64,000 bases of DNA. It comes from Microbacterium sp. Leaf288. Lineage in GTDB: Bacteria; Actinomycetota; Actinomycetes; Actinomycetales; Microbacteriaceae. The stretch covers positions 552,087-616,086 of the forward strand of contig NZ_LMNI01000001.1 in the NCBI RefSeq assembly GCF_001422925.1, written 5' to 3'. Of the stretch, positions 1 through 8,665 are shown one piece after another. The notes below the pieces were generated by a model that searched no databases, was not told where the DNA came from, and saw only the letters and a list, made by a program, of their open reading frames with translations. A program made the translations under genes and the position numbers. Within the stretch, counting starts at the first letter, position 1; the number at the start of each line of letters is the position of its first letter.

Positions 1-1050
1 TCGGCGCCGCCGGTCGCGGAGTACATCTCCACGCTGCAGAACCGCCTCGGCTCCAACACCGCCGCCGACGTCTTCGTCATCGCGGCCGAGAACAAGACGA
101 ACCTCATCGAGGGCGGGTTCGTCGAGGACCTCAGCGACGAGCCGTTCATGGACGTCGCGTCGGAGTTCAACACGGCGACCTACGCGGGTCCCGGCGGCGA
201 GGCGTACGGGCTGTCGCTGTCGTCGTGGGCGTCGGGCATCGTCTACAACGAGGACCTCCTGGCCGAGCACGGGTACGACGAGTTCCCCACCGACTGGGAC
301 TCCTTCGTCGAGATGCTGACCACGCTCAAGAGCGACGGCGTCGTGCCCTTCCTCGAGTCGTGGCAGGGCTTCCCGACCTCGCTGGGGTCGGCCGTCGGCC
401 TCGCGAACTACGAGCAGGGTGGCGACGTCGACGCGCAGATCTTCGCGGGCGAGTCCACCTTCGAGGACCTCTGGACAGACCCCCTCACCCCGTGGGACGA
501 GCTGATCGCCGAGGGCGTGCTGAGCCCCGACATGGTCGGCCTCACCGGCGACCAGGTGCGTGACGAGTTCGTCGGGGGACGCGTCGCGATGATCACCACG
601 GGTCCGTGGGACGTCGGCACGATCCGTGAAGCCGCCCCCGACCTGAACTTCACGTTCGCGGGCGTGCCCCAGGAGGGCGGCGAGCCCTTCTTCACCGGCG
701 CCGCGTCGCCCGGCTACGCCATCAACACCGCCGCGAAGGAGCCGGAGGCCGCGAAGAAGTTCCTGGAGTTCCTGGCCAGCGAGGAGGGCGTGCGCATCTT
801 CCAGGAGCAGACCAACGACATGACGACCACGTCGAACTACACCCCGACGATCGACGAGTCGCTCGAGGTGCCGTTCCAGGCGCTGCTCGACGGCAAGTTC
901 TACCTGCCGATGATCTCGTGGCCCAAGTACCAGGACGCGCTGTACACCGAGCTGGTCGCGCAGATCCAGCTCATGGCGCAGGGTCAGGCCACTCCGGCCG
1001 ACGTCGGGGCGGCCCTCGACGCCAAGCTCGCGCAGGAGTCGGGCGAGTAG
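1..1050 (+). CDS. ABC transporter substrate-binding protein, sugar type (5' truncated)
   Basis: The frame is open from base 1, so the N-terminus and any signal peptide lie outside the window; 349 residues remain. The protein looks like the C-terminal three quarters of a family 1 extracellular sugar-binding protein: a segment near residue 80 resembling the hinge (GIVYNEDLL) and a C-terminal block with AKKFLEFLASEEG, typical of maltose or oligosaccharide binders of ABC importers. Such proteins are lipid-anchored outside the membrane and pass sugar to the permeases. A strong hairpin follows the stop codon, so this is the last gene of its transcript; partner permeases would have to lie to the left. 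Substrate cannot be told. Confidence 0.85.
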   Translation, partial: SAPPVAEYISTLQNRLGSNTAADVFVIAAENKTNLIEGGFVEDLSDEPFMDVASEFNTATYAGPGGEAYGLSLSSWASGIVYNEDLLAEHGYDEFPTDWDSFVEMLTTLKSDGVVPFLESWQGFPTSLGSAVGLANYEQGGDVDAQIFAGESTFEDLWTDPLTPWDELIAEGVLSPDMVGLTGDQVRDEFVGGRVAMITTGPWDVGTIREAAPDLNFTFAGVPQEGGEPFFTGAASPGYAINTAAKEPEAAKKFLEFLASEEGVRIFQEQTNDMTTTSNYTPTIDESLEVPFQALLDGKFYLPMISWPKYQDALYTELVAQIQLMAQGQATPADVGAALDAKLAQESGE

Positions 1051-1064
1051 GCCCGGTCTTCTCG

Positions 1065-1092
1065 GGCCCGGAGTTCCTCGGAGCTCCGGGCC
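1065..1092 (+). terminator. Hairpin terminator after the sugar-binding protein gene
   Basis: A 9-bp perfect stem (GGCCCGGAG pairing with CTCCGGGCC) with a 10-base loop starts 15 bases after the stop codon and is followed by TTGCGCTTTGT. The U-tract is poor, which is common in high-GC actinobacteria. Confidence 0.6.
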
Positions 1093-1145
1093 TTGCGCTT
1101 TGTCAAGCGCCGTGCGGCCGCGGCCGGCCGCGCGAGGATGGGATC

Positions 1146-2282
1146 ATGCGGCTGGATCCGTTCTTCGACGAGCGCCTGAGAGTGCACCGCAAGTACCTGC
1201 TCGACAAGGCCACGGGGTCGATGCGCGCGCGGCTCGCCGCCCTCTGGCCTTTCCCGCGGGTCGCCGCGCCGACCGCGGCCGCCGAGGCGAGCGCGCCGAG
1301 CACCGCCGAGGCGACGGGTTCCACCGTCGAGGCGCGTGCGCAGCAGCGCACGAAGAAGCCGGAGAAGCCGACGCTCGGTCCCCGGGCTCAGGCCCGCGCG
1401 CGCAAGCGCCGCGCCGCGCTCGCATGGGATCGCACGGAGCTGCGCACGGTGGGGGTCGCGGGGCCCGAGGTGCGCATCGCCGAGCACCGCGTTGACGTGC
1501 CGGGCCGCCCGTCGGTGCGCGTGCGCATCTACTTCCCGTCCGAGGCGGCCGACGCGCCGGTGCCCGCCGTGCTCGCGTTCTTCGGCGGCGCGTTCCGCAT
1601 CGGGGGGATCGACTATCCGACGACGGATGCCGGATTCCGCCGTCGTGCCGTCGACGCCGAGGTCGCGATCGCCGCCGTCGATTACGCCCTCGCGCCCGAC
1701 CACCAGTACCCCGTGCCCGTGGAGCAGGGGTACGCGGCGCTCCAGTGGCTGTTCGCGCAGGCGGAGGAGCTCGGCATCGACCCGGGGCGCATCGGAGTGC
1801 TCGGCACCTCCGCCGGGGGCAACATCGCCGCTGCAGTGACCCTCATGAACCGCGACCGCGGCGGGCCGGACCTCCGGCTCCAGCTGCTCGAAGTGCCCGT
1901 GGTCGACCTCACGGGGGCGCACCTCGATCTGAGCGCGACCCGGGCTCTCGGCATCCCTCGATTCATCGCGGTCCGCGAGCTTCGCTCGGTCGCCCGCACC
2001 TACCTGCCGTCGAAGCGGAGAGCCCGTGAGTCCTACGCGTCGCCGCTGCGGGCCGCGTCGCACGAGGGCCTGCCGCCGGCGGTGATCCTCACGGCCGAGT
2101 ACGACCCGCTCCGCGGTGACGGCGACGCCTACGGCGCGGCGCTGCGCACGGCCGGCGTCGACGCGAGCGTCGTGCGCTATCAGGGCGTGACGCACGACAC
2201 CCCGATCTTCCTCGCCGTCCTCCCCGCGGCCCGCCGCTGGCACGACGACGTCGTCGCCGCGCTGCGCCGCCTGCACGCCTGA
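1146..2282 (+). CDS. Alpha/beta hydrolase, HSL-type esterase/lipase
   Basis: A 378-residue protein whose C-terminal 270 residues are a hormone-sensitive-lipase-type alpha/beta hydrolase (carboxyl ester hydrolysis in family members). The nucleophile elbow is GTSAGG with Ser222, the acid is probably Asp320 in EYDPLRGD, and the base is His350 in GVTHD. The oxyanion motif is FFGGAF (145-150) where the family usually has HGGG, a visible deviation. The first 90 residues are Ala/Arg-rich and carry no domain I recognise; no signal peptide is seen, so it should be cytosolic. ATG at 1146 was chosen because GAGG lies just upstream; the frame is open further left but that part overlaps the previous gene. 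Natural substrate unknown. Confidence 0.85.
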   Translation: MRLDPFFDERLRVHRKYLLDKATGSMRARLAALWPFPRVAAPTAAAEASAPSTAEATGSTVEARAQQRTKKPEKPTLGPRAQARARKRRAALAWDRTELRTVGVAGPEVRIAEHRVDVPGRPSVRVRIYFPSEAADAPVPAVLAFFGGAFRIGGIDYPTTDAGFRRRAVDAEVAIAAVDYALAPDHQYPVPVEQGYAALQWLFAQAEELGIDPGRIGVLGTSAGGNIAAAVTLMNRDRGGPDLRLQLLEVPVVDLTGAHLDLSATRALGIPRFIAVRELRSVARTYLPSKRRARESYASPLRAASHEGLPPAVILTAEYDPLRGDGDAYGAALRTAGVDASVVRYQGVTHDTPIFLAVLPAARRWHDDVVAALRRLHA

Positions 2283-2290
2283 CCTCACCC

Positions 2291-2390
2291 CGCGGATCCG
2301 GAAACTCGGGCTTCTCGCCTGTTTCCGGATGCTGCGACCGCGACCGCTCCGGAAACGCGACGATTCTCCGAATTCCGGATCCGCGAGAAG
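2291..2390. repeat. Nested inverted-repeat block between genes
   Basis: Three pairs of arms are nested in this non-coding stretch: CGCGGATCCGGAA (2291-2303) with TTCCGGATCCGCG (2373-2385), CTTCTCGC (2311-2318) with GCGAGAAG (2383-2390), and GTTTCCGGA (2321-2329) with TCCGGAAAC (2348-2356). The pattern looks like an intergenic palindromic repeat rather than a simple terminator. No second full copy was seen in the window. Confidence 0.5.
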
Positions 2391-2410
2391 GTGGGGGGAC
2401 GGACGGCGAA

Positions 2411-2437
2411 GGCCCGGGGCTCGAAGAACCCCGGGCC
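2411..2437. terminator. Convergent-gene hairpin terminator
   Basis: A 9-bp perfect stem (GGCCCGGGG with CCCCGGGCC) and 9-base loop lies between the two convergent hydrolase genes and could stop transcription from both sides. It has no U-tract. Confidence 0.5.
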
Positions 2438-2551
2438 GCTGCGTCCCACCGCGGACACCGGCCGGGACACCACCCGGCCGCCGAACCACCAGATGGACTG
2501 GGAGCTCGACGACCGGCTGCTGTCGGCGCGGCGCCGGGGCGCAGCATCCGT

Positions 2552-3412
2552 CTACTGCGCCGCCTCCGTCTCTGAGGCCGGAGCCGTCTCGCGCACCTGG
2601 TGGGTGGTCGCCCACTGGAGGGCATAGTCGGCGATCTCCTCCCAGCCGTCCTGGCTCACCAGGCGGTGGGTGCGGCCCGCGTACTCCTTGTACTCGACGA
2701 TCGCGGGGCTGCCGGTGCCGGTGTACTTCTTCACGACCGCCTTGCCGATCGCCGGCGGCACGACGTGGTCGATCTCGCCGGTGATGATGAGCAGCGGCGC
2801 GCGGTCGGTGCGGCCGTAGTCGACGTGGGTGACGCCGCCCTTCTCGTTGAGCACCGATGCCACGCCCTCGAAGAAGACCCGGTTGTACGAGTTGACCGCG
2901 TACTCCTCCCAGAGCCTGTCGGACTCCTCCCGCGGCAGGTCGTTGCCGAAGGTGAAGTGGAAGTGGCGCTTCGAGAGCGGCTTGGCGCCGTTGCGGCCGA
3001 ACGGGTTCGACAGGATCGGGGTGCCGGTCCACAGGGTGGAGAGCGGCAGCGTGGTGACACCGGCGGTCTGTCCGGGGGCGACGCCCACGTACGCGACGCC
3101 GAGGCCGCGGTCGGCGAGCATCTGCGTGAGGACTCCCCCGAAGGAGTGGCCGATGATGATCGGCTTCTCGGGGAGCTCGCGGATGATGCGCTCGTAGTTG
3201 TCGGCGATCTGCTTCAGGCCGATGCCCTTGAGCGCCTCGGGGTTGCTGCGGATGTCTTCGACCGTGCGGTCGTCGATTCCGGGCCAGCCCGGGACGATGA
3301 CCTGGTGGCCGGCGGCGCGGAAGCGCTCGGCCCACGTGTCCCAGCTCTTGGGGGTCATCCAGAGGCCGTGGATGAGGACGATCGGGGTCTTGGTCGTGGT
3401 GCTCTCGTTCAT
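2552..3412 (-). CDS. Alpha/beta fold hydrolase
   Basis: A 286-residue classic alpha/beta hydrolase. The oxyanion HG motif (LIHGLW, 13-18) and the nucleophile elbow GHSFGG (88-93, Ser90) are intact, the acid is likely the Asp of TGEIDHVV, and the catalytic His is His249 in GRTHR. No signal peptide is visible. The start ATG has GAGGAG about six bases upstream. It is transcribed divergently from the TetR gene, and a palindrome sits in the 167-bp gap, so TetR control of this hydrolase is likely. The substrate is not predictable; small esters, lactones or xenobiotics are typical for family members with this neighbour. Confidence 0.85.
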   Translation of the reverse strand: MNESTTTKTPIVLIHGLWMTPKSWDTWAERFRAAGHQVIVPGWPGIDDRTVEDIRSNPEALKGIGLKQIADNYERIIRELPEKPIIIGHSFGGVLTQMLADRGLGVAYVGVAPGQTAGVTTLPLSTLWTGTPILSNPFGRNGAKPLSKRHFHFTFGNDLPREESDRLWEEYAVNSYNRVFFEGVASVLNEKGGVTHVDYGRTDRAPLLIITGEIDHVVPPAIGKAVVKKYTGTGSPAIVEYKEYAGRTHRLVSQDGWEEIADYALQWATTHQVRETAPASETEAAQ

Positions 3413-3500
3413 GTCGTGCTCCTCGGTGGTGTCGTGCGGTGGTTTCGGATGTTTCTCAGGCTCCGGATCCTGGTGTGTCTCCGGCTGATGTGTCCGATGG

Positions 3501-3520
3501 TAGACCGAACGTTCTATCTA
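3501..3520. promoter_or_regulatory. Probable TetR operator between hydrolase and tetR
   Basis: The 20-base sequence TAGACCGAACGTTCTATCTA is an inverted repeat about the centre of GAACGTTC; only one base pair either side of the core fails to pair perfectly. It lies in the gap between two divergent genes, one a TetR-type repressor, which is the usual place for a TetR operator. Confidence 0.6.
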
Positions 3521-3579
3521 CGCAATACTATTCCCAAGATTTTCTGGAATGGCACGATGGAAGGACCTGAGGGGGATCC

Positions 3580-4173
3580 ATGAGCACCACAAGTGCCGCG
3601 CCTGCCGCGGCGAGCCGCCCGTCGCCGGCGCGTCAGCGGCTGCTGGAAGCCGCGACGCAACTCTTCTACAACGAGGGCATCCACTCGGTGGGTGTCGATC
3701 GCATCATCGAGGAGGCCGGCGTCACGCGGGCCACGATGTACAAGCAGTTCGCGGGCAAGGAGGGCCTCGTGCTCGCCTACCTCGAGGGGGAGGACCAGGG
3801 CCTGCGGGCGCTGTTCGCGCAGGCGGCGCAGGCCGGGGGCGCCCCGGATGCGCTGCTGGACCTCGTGGTCGCCGGCATCGAGCAGGACATCCGCGACCGG
3901 CACACGCGAGGCTGCCCCTTCATCAACGCCGCGGCCGAGTATCCCGACCGAGGGCCGGTGCGCGATCTCATCGCCGACCACCGCGAGTGGTTCCGCGGAA
4001 CTCTCCGGCAGCTGGCCGAGGGAGCGGGGCTGCGCGATCCCGAGGGGGTCGCCGCATCCCTCGTCCTGCTGCGCGATGCGGCGCTCGTCGGCGGCTATCT
4101 CGACGGCCAGGACCGGGTCGGCCCGGCGTTCGCCCGCACCGCCCTCGAGCTCATCGCCGCGCACAAGGGCTGA
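3580..4173 (+). CDS. TetR/AcrR family transcriptional regulator
   Basis: A 197-residue repressor-type protein. Residues 18-65 form the TetR helix-turn-helix (ARQRLLEAATQLFYNEGIHS then VTRATMYKQFAGKEGL); the C-terminal 130 residues are the helical ligand-binding domain with a CPFIN segment typical of a large actinobacterial subfamily. The ATG follows GAGGGGGATCC. It faces away from the alpha/beta hydrolase gene across a 167-bp gap holding a palindrome at 3501-3520, and most likely controls that gene and itself. The ligand is unknown. Confidence 0.88.
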   Translation: MSTTSAAPAAASRPSPARQRLLEAATQLFYNEGIHSVGVDRIIEEAGVTRATMYKQFAGKEGLVLAYLEGEDQGLRALFAQAAQAGGAPDALLDLVVAGIEQDIRDRHTRGCPFINAAAEYPDRGPVRDLIADHREWFRGTLRQLAEGAGLRDPEGVAASLVLLRDAALVGGYLDGQDRVGPAFARTALELIAAHKG

Positions 4174-4386
4174 ACGCTGTCGGCGTAATCGAGGCTCACG
4201 AGCCACATTTGTCACTCTTTTCACACGACACGCGGCCTGAATCGGCAGAAATCCGCAGAAATACGCGGTTCTGTCGGCCTGGTCGGGTACATTCGGGACC
4301 GGTCGATAGGACCAGCCGGGGGGCGAAGCCGTCCGGTCCGAGCAATGACAAGACGGCACTCTCGTCGTCTTTGGAGGACATACCAA
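4174..4386. other. Non-coding leader region of the HU gene
   Basis: This 213-bp stretch has no gene. It includes a short direct repeat (GCAGAAATCC then GCAGAAATAC, from about 4235) and a pair of arms GGACCGG and CCGGTCC around 4295-4342 that could fold in the 5' UTR. TACATT near 4288 is a possible -10, without a convincing -35. Confidence 0.35.
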
Positions 4387-4674
4387 ATGGCCGACAAGAC
4401 CATCACCAAGACCGAGCTCGTCGCGAGCATCGCGAGCGCGACCGGCCAGAGCCAGTCCGCCGTCTCTGGCGTGCTCGACTCCCTCTTCTCCACCGTCTCC
4501 GACGCGGTCGCCGCCGGCAGCAAGGTCTCGATCCCGGGCTGGATCGCCTTCGAGCAGGTCGCCACGTCGGCTCGCACGGGCCGCAACCCGCAGACCGGCG
4601 AGGAGATCAAGATCCCCGCGGGCAAGCGCGTCAAGGTCACCGCGGGCTCGAAGCTGAAGGCCGCCGTCAAGTAA
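4387..4674 (+). CDS. hup: HU family nucleoid-associated DNA-binding protein
   Basis: A 95-residue HU-type protein that binds and bends DNA as a dimer. It shows the helical dimerisation half (TKTELVASIASATGQSQSAV), the beta arm region with TGRNPQTGEEIKIPAGKRV, and the C-terminal Lys-rich end. The frame is open from 4345, but the ATG at 4387 fits HU homologues and has GGAGGAC spaced correctly ahead of it. Unlike the long actinobacterial HupB it lacks a Lys/Ala-rich C-terminal tail, so it is a short HU/IHF-like form. A strong terminator follows at once, so it is monocistronic. Confidence 0.95.
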   Translation: MADKTITKTELVASIASATGQSQSAVSGVLDSLFSTVSDAVAAGSKVSIPGWIAFEQVATSARTGRNPQTGEEIKIPAGKRVKVTAGSKLKAAVK

Positions 4675-4692
4675 TTCCGACGCAGACCTCTG

Positions 4693-4732
4693 GAGAGGGG
4701 ATGCCGCGACCCGCGGCATCCCCTCTCTCTTC
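4693..4732 (+). terminator. Strong intrinsic terminator of the HU gene
   Basis: A 16-bp perfect stem with a 3-base loop (arms 4693-4708 and 4712-4727) is followed by a pyrimidine run, TCT TCG. This is the best intrinsic terminator in the window. Confidence 0.85.
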
Positions 4733-4739
4733 GTAAACG

Positions 4740-4745
4740 TAGGCT
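4740..4745 (+). promoter_or_regulatory. -10 hexamer TAGGCT of a likely leaderless transcript
   Basis: TAGGCT ends exactly six bases before the GTG start of the CopD-CtaG gene, so the transcript would begin at the start codon. No ribosome-binding site fits in between. Confidence 0.55.
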
Positions 4746-4751
4746 GGAGAC

Positions 4752-6731
4752 GTGAACCCCCGCGCCCTGCGGGCCGTCGGGCCCGTCATCCTCGTCGTGG
4801 CCGCGCTCGCCGTCATGGTGTGGGCGCTGGCGTTCGGCGGGGGCGCCGCGCCGCTCGCGATCGCCGACCCCGGGCCGTTCGTGCGCTGGGGGCTTCCGAC
4901 CGCGAAGCTCTTCGTCAACCTCTCGGCCGCCGGCATGGTCGGCGTGCTCGTGACGGCGCTGTTCACGCTGCGGGCCGGGGATCGCGAGTTCGACGTCGCG
5001 CTCGACACCGCGTCCATCTCGGCCGCCGTGTTCACGATGGCCGCGGCAGCCACCGGGTTCCTCACGTTCGTGGACGCGTTCAACCCCGTCCTCAGCATCG
5101 GCCCGGAGTTCGGGGCCCAGCTCGGCCGCTTCATCGTCGAGACCGAGGTCGGCCGCACGTGGCTCATCACCACGATCGCGGGCGCCGCCCTCACGGTGCT
5201 GACCTTCGCCGTGCGCTCCTGGACGGCGACCTTCTTCGTGGCGCTGCTGGCCACGGCATCCCTCGTCCCGATGGGCACCCAGGGCCACTCCGGCGAAGAG
5301 GCATTCCACCACGAGGCGATGACTGCGCTGATCCTGCACATCATCGCCGCCGCGGTGTGGCTGGGCGGCCTGCTGCTCATCGTGATCGTGCGGCCGCTGC
5401 AATCCCAGGGCGATAGCGTCGCGACCGTCGCCCGCTACTCGAGCATCGCGCTCGCCGCGTTCGTCGTGGTGGCCGTGTCGGGCACGGTGCGGGCCGCGAT
5501 CGGTCTGCGCGACTGGTCCGCGCTCATCTCGCCGTATGGCCTGATCCTCGGCGTGAAGGTGCTCGCGCTCATCGCGCTCGGCCTCTTCGGCGCCTGGTAC
5601 CGCACCCGCCTCATCGGGAAGATGAAGATCGCGGATGCTGCCACCCGCGCCTTCTGGACGCTCATCGCCTTCGAGCTCGTGCTCATGGGCGTCGCGAGCG
5701 GTGCGGCGGCGGCCCTCGCGCGCACGCCCCCGCCGGTCACGCCGCTGATTCCGAAGACGCCCACGCCCGCGGAGCGCCTCACCGGGGCGCCGCTCCCGCC
5801 CGAGCTGACCCTCGACCGCTGGCTCACGGCGTGGAACGTCGACCTCCTGTGGGCGGTCATCGCCGGCTTCGCGATCTTCTTCTACCTCGTGGGCGTCTGG
5901 CGCCTGCGCCGGCGCGGCGACGCGTGGCCGGTGTACCGCACGATCATGTGGGTCGTCGGCTGGCTCCTGCTGGTGTGGGTCACCGGCGGCGTCATCAACG
6001 TCTACCAGGACTACCTGTTCAGCATGCACATGGTCGGGCACATGCTCCTGACCATGGCGATCCCCCTCCTGCTCGTGCCGGGCGCACCCATCACGCTCGC
6101 GGCGCGCGCGATCCACAAGCGCGGCGACGGCACCCGCGGCGGCCGCGAGTGGCTGCTCTGGGTCGTGCACTCGCCGGTGGCGCGCATCCTCACGAACCCG
6201 TTCGTCGCCGCTGGTCTCTTCATCGGCTCGCTCTGGGTCTTCTACTACACCGACCTCTTCCGCTGGTCGCTGTACGACCACCTCGGCCACGAGTGGATGA
6301 TCGCGCACTTCCTCATCACGGGGTACCTGTTCGTGATGAGCCTCATCGGCATCGACCCGGTGCCGTATCGCCTGCCGTACCCGGGGCGCCTGCTCCTGCT
6401 CATCGGCGTCATGGCGATGCACGCGTTCTTCGGCATCGCGATCATGATGCAGGAGGGCCTCATGATCGCCGAGTGGTTCGGCTCGATGGGCCGCACGTGG
6501 GGTGCGACGCCCCTCGAGGACCAGTACACCGGCGGCGGCATCGCGTGGTCGATCGGCGAGATCCCCACGCTCATCCTCGCGATCACGGTGGCGATCCAGT
6601 GGAGCCGCAGCGACGACCGCGAGACCAAGCGTCGCGACCGCCACGCCGACCGCACCGGCGACGCGGAGCTCGAGGAGTACAACGCACGGCTGGCGGCGCT
6701 CGCCGAGCGTGACGCGCGCAGCGGCGGCTGA
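4752..6731 (+). CDS. CopD/CtaG fusion: copper-resistance D domain plus cytochrome c oxidase assembly domain
   Basis: A 659-residue polytopic membrane protein. The N-terminal half (about 1-330) has a CopD-like domain with conserved segments around residues 228-290, and the C-terminal half (about 370-620) is a caa3-type CtaG domain with the His-rich helix HMVGHMLLTMAIPLLLVPG near residue 425. The combined length is usual for actinobacterial YcnJ/CtaG-type fusions, proposed to move copper across the membrane and deliver it to the CuA/CuB sites of cytochrome oxidase. The GTG start is supported by the leaderless -10 at 4740-4745. The 3' end abuts the convergent SulP gene with only three bases between. 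Confidence 0.88.
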   Translation: MNPRALRAVGPVILVVAALAVMVWALAFGGGAAPLAIADPGPFVRWGLPTAKLFVNLSAAGMVGVLVTALFTLRAGDREFDVALDTASISAAVFTMAAAATGFLTFVDAFNPVLSIGPEFGAQLGRFIVETEVGRTWLITTIAGAALTVLTFAVRSWTATFFVALLATASLVPMGTQGHSGEEAFHHEAMTALILHIIAAAVWLGGLLLIVIVRPLQSQGDSVATVARYSSIALAAFVVVAVSGTVRAAIGLRDWSALISPYGLILGVKVLALIALGLFGAWYRTRLIGKMKIADAATRAFWTLIAFELVLMGVASGAAAALARTPPPVTPLIPKTPTPAERLTGAPLPPELTLDRWLTAWNVDLLWAVIAGFAIFFYLVGVWRLRRRGDAWPVYRTIMWVVGWLLLVWVTGGVINVYQDYLFSMHMVGHMLLTMAIPLLLVPGAPITLAARAIHKRGDGTRGGREWLLWVVHSPVARILTNPFVAAGLFIGSLWVFYYTDLFRWSLYDHLGHEWMIAHFLITGYLFVMSLIGIDPVPYRLPYPGRLLLLIGVMAMHAFFGIAIMMQEGLMIAEWFGSMGRTWGATPLEDQYTGGGIAWSIGEIPTLILAITVAIQWSRSDDRETKRRDRHADRTGDAELEEYNARLAALAERDARSGG

Positions 6732-6734
6732 GAA

Positions 6735-8528
6735 CTACGCTTTCGGGTCGCCGGGGGTGTCGTCGCCCGGGGCGCGACGAGGGCTTTCGGGCGCAGCATC
6801 CCATTTCGTCCCGCTGATGTCGCCGCGCAGGGTGCCCGTGACCTCGTCGACGGCGGCGCCGACGGTCGGCGCGAAGCGGTCGGGCGTGAAGCGGCCCGTG
6901 AGGCCGTAGCGGGCGAGCGTGTCGACGACCGGCGACTTCATCTCCGCGATGATGAGACGGATGCCGCGTGCCTCGAGATACTCGTCGAGCTCGACGAGCT
7001 CGTCGGCCGCGGTGGTGTCGATATCGGTGATGGGCTCGGCGGCGAGGATCACGCTGCGCACGTCCGGTCCCGCGGACCGCACGCGCGAGCGCACCCAGTC
7101 GTCGAAGATCGCGCCGTTCGCGAAGAACAGCGGTGCGTCGAATCGCACGATGACGACTCCCGGGACGCGGGTGCCCTCGGGATTGCGTGCGAGGTCGTGG
7201 TAGCCGCGGAGGCCCGCGACGCGGCCGAGCTCGGCCTTGTAGGGCCGCCACGAGCGGTTGACGAAGGCGATGAACGACAGCCCGATCGTGATGACGATGC
7301 CCTCGAGCACGCCGAAGACGAGCACGCCGAGGAACGCGGCCGCCGAGAGCACCGCGTCGACGATGTTGATGCGCACGAGCCGCACGACTCCGCGCGCGTC
7401 GATGAGGCCGATGGCGGCGCTCATGACGACGGCGGCGAGCGTCGCTGACGGGAGGAGTTCGGTGAGTCCCGGCAGCGCGAGGATGAACACGATGAGCAGC
7501 ACGGCGCCGACCACGCCGGTGAGCTGCGTGCGCGCCCCGGCCTGTTCGGCGACCGGGGTGCGCGACGACGAGCCCGAGACCGGGAAGCCGCCGAGCGCGC
7601 CGCCCGCGACGTTCGCGATGCCGAGACCGGCCATCTCCTGGCTGCCGTCGACGCTGTCGCCGCGGCGGGCGGCGAATGTGCGCGAGAGCACCGCGGTGTC
7701 GGTGAACGCGATGAGCGCGATGCCGGCGGCGGGGAGCGCCAGGGACGCGACATCCGCCCACTCCAGTCCGCCGAGTGCGGGCGCGGGGAGGCCCTGCGGC
7801 AGTGCGCCGACGACGGGGAGCGACGCCGACAAGCCGAGGATCGCCGTGAGGACCATGGAGACGATCACGACCACGAGCACTCCCGGCACGGGGAAGCGCA
7901 GCGCTTTCAGGGCGAAGATCACCAAGAGGCAGCCGATGCCGAACGCGGCGGCGACGGGATCGACGCTGCCGCCGACGATGCCCTCGCCCGTGGCGACCGC
8001 TCCCCGCCACAGCGAGGGTGCCTCGACGGAGAAGCCCAGCAGCTTCGGAAGCTGCGACACGATGACGATGACCGCGATCGCGTTCAGGTAGCCGACGCGG
8101 ATCGGCTTCGACAGCAGGTCGGTCACGAATCCGAGTCGCACCAGGCCGCCGACGATCAGCAGCGCGCCGACCATGATCGCCAGCAGCCCCGCGAGCGCGA
8201 CGGCGCGCGACGGGTCGCCGAGGGCGAGCGGGAGGATCGCGGCGGCGATGATCGGGGCGAGCGACGAGTCCGGGCCGAGCACGAGCACGCGCGAGGGACC
8301 GAACACCGCGTACGCCAGGAGCGGCACGATGGTCGCGTACAGGCCGGTCACGGGCGGAAGCCCCGCGACCTCGGCGTAGCCCATGCCCGCGGGGATCAGA
8401 AGGGCCGTCACGACGATGCCCGCCCGCACGTCGGGCCAGAGCCATGCGCGCCGGTAGCCGCGCACGGCCGCGACGGCGGGAATCCACCGCGCGATGCCTT
8501 CCTGCGACCTCATCATCGACCCCGGCAC
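6735..8528 (-). CDS. SulP family inorganic anion transporter with STAS domain
   Basis: A 597-residue SLC26/SulP protein. The first 430 residues are a run of hydrophobic helices with the family signature near residues 31-60 (IVVTALLIPAGMGYAEVAGL) and a second half repeat; residues about 455-570 form a cytoplasmic STAS domain (GVVIVRFDAPLFFANG). Members carry sulfate, bicarbonate or other anions by proton or sodium symport. The start is uncertain: a GTG at 8528 and two ATGs four and five codons later are all possible, with GGGGTCG before the ATGs. It is separated from the sulfur genes by 43 kb, so sulfate transport is only one possibility. Confidence 0.9.
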   Translation of the reverse strand: MPGSMMRSQEGIARWIPAVAAVRGYRRAWLWPDVRAGIVVTALLIPAGMGYAEVAGLPPVTGLYATIVPLLAYAVFGPSRVLVLGPDSSLAPIIAAAILPLALGDPSRAVALAGLLAIMVGALLIVGGLVRLGFVTDLLSKPIRVGYLNAIAVIVIVSQLPKLLGFSVEAPSLWRGAVATGEGIVGGSVDPVAAAFGIGCLLVIFALKALRFPVPGVLVVVIVSMVLTAILGLSASLPVVGALPQGLPAPALGGLEWADVASLALPAAGIALIAFTDTAVLSRTFAARRGDSVDGSQEMAGLGIANVAGGALGGFPVSGSSSRTPVAEQAGARTQLTGVVGAVLLIVFILALPGLTELLPSATLAAVVMSAAIGLIDARGVVRLVRINIVDAVLSAAAFLGVLVFGVLEGIVITIGLSFIAFVNRSWRPYKAELGRVAGLRGYHDLARNPEGTRVPGVVIVRFDAPLFFANGAIFDDWVRSRVRSAGPDVRSVILAAEPITDIDTTAADELVELDEYLEARGIRLIIAEMKSPVVDTLARYGLTGRFTPDRFAPTVGAAVDEVTGTLRGDISGTKWDAAPESPRRAPGDDTPGDPKA

Positions 8529-8665
8529 CCATCATGGCGGAAAGGTGGTCGCGGCCGCCCGGTGCGCGGCCGATGAAGACGAGGAGTTCTGCGGATCAGG
8601 GGGTGATTCGGCGGACTCAGCCCTCGGATGGGCAGATCTCCTCGGATCTGCACGTCGGGGCGTGG

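Noticed and set aside
984..3335. Long minus-strand frame of about 780 codons over the esterase and hydrolase genes
   Set aside because: Shadow of the two hydrolase genes, with no motif and shadow-like composition.
4221..6644. 807-codon minus-strand frame
   Set aside because: Antisense to HU and the CopD-CtaG gene; its Arg/Asp/Glu/His-rich translation is typical of a complementary frame to a membrane protein.
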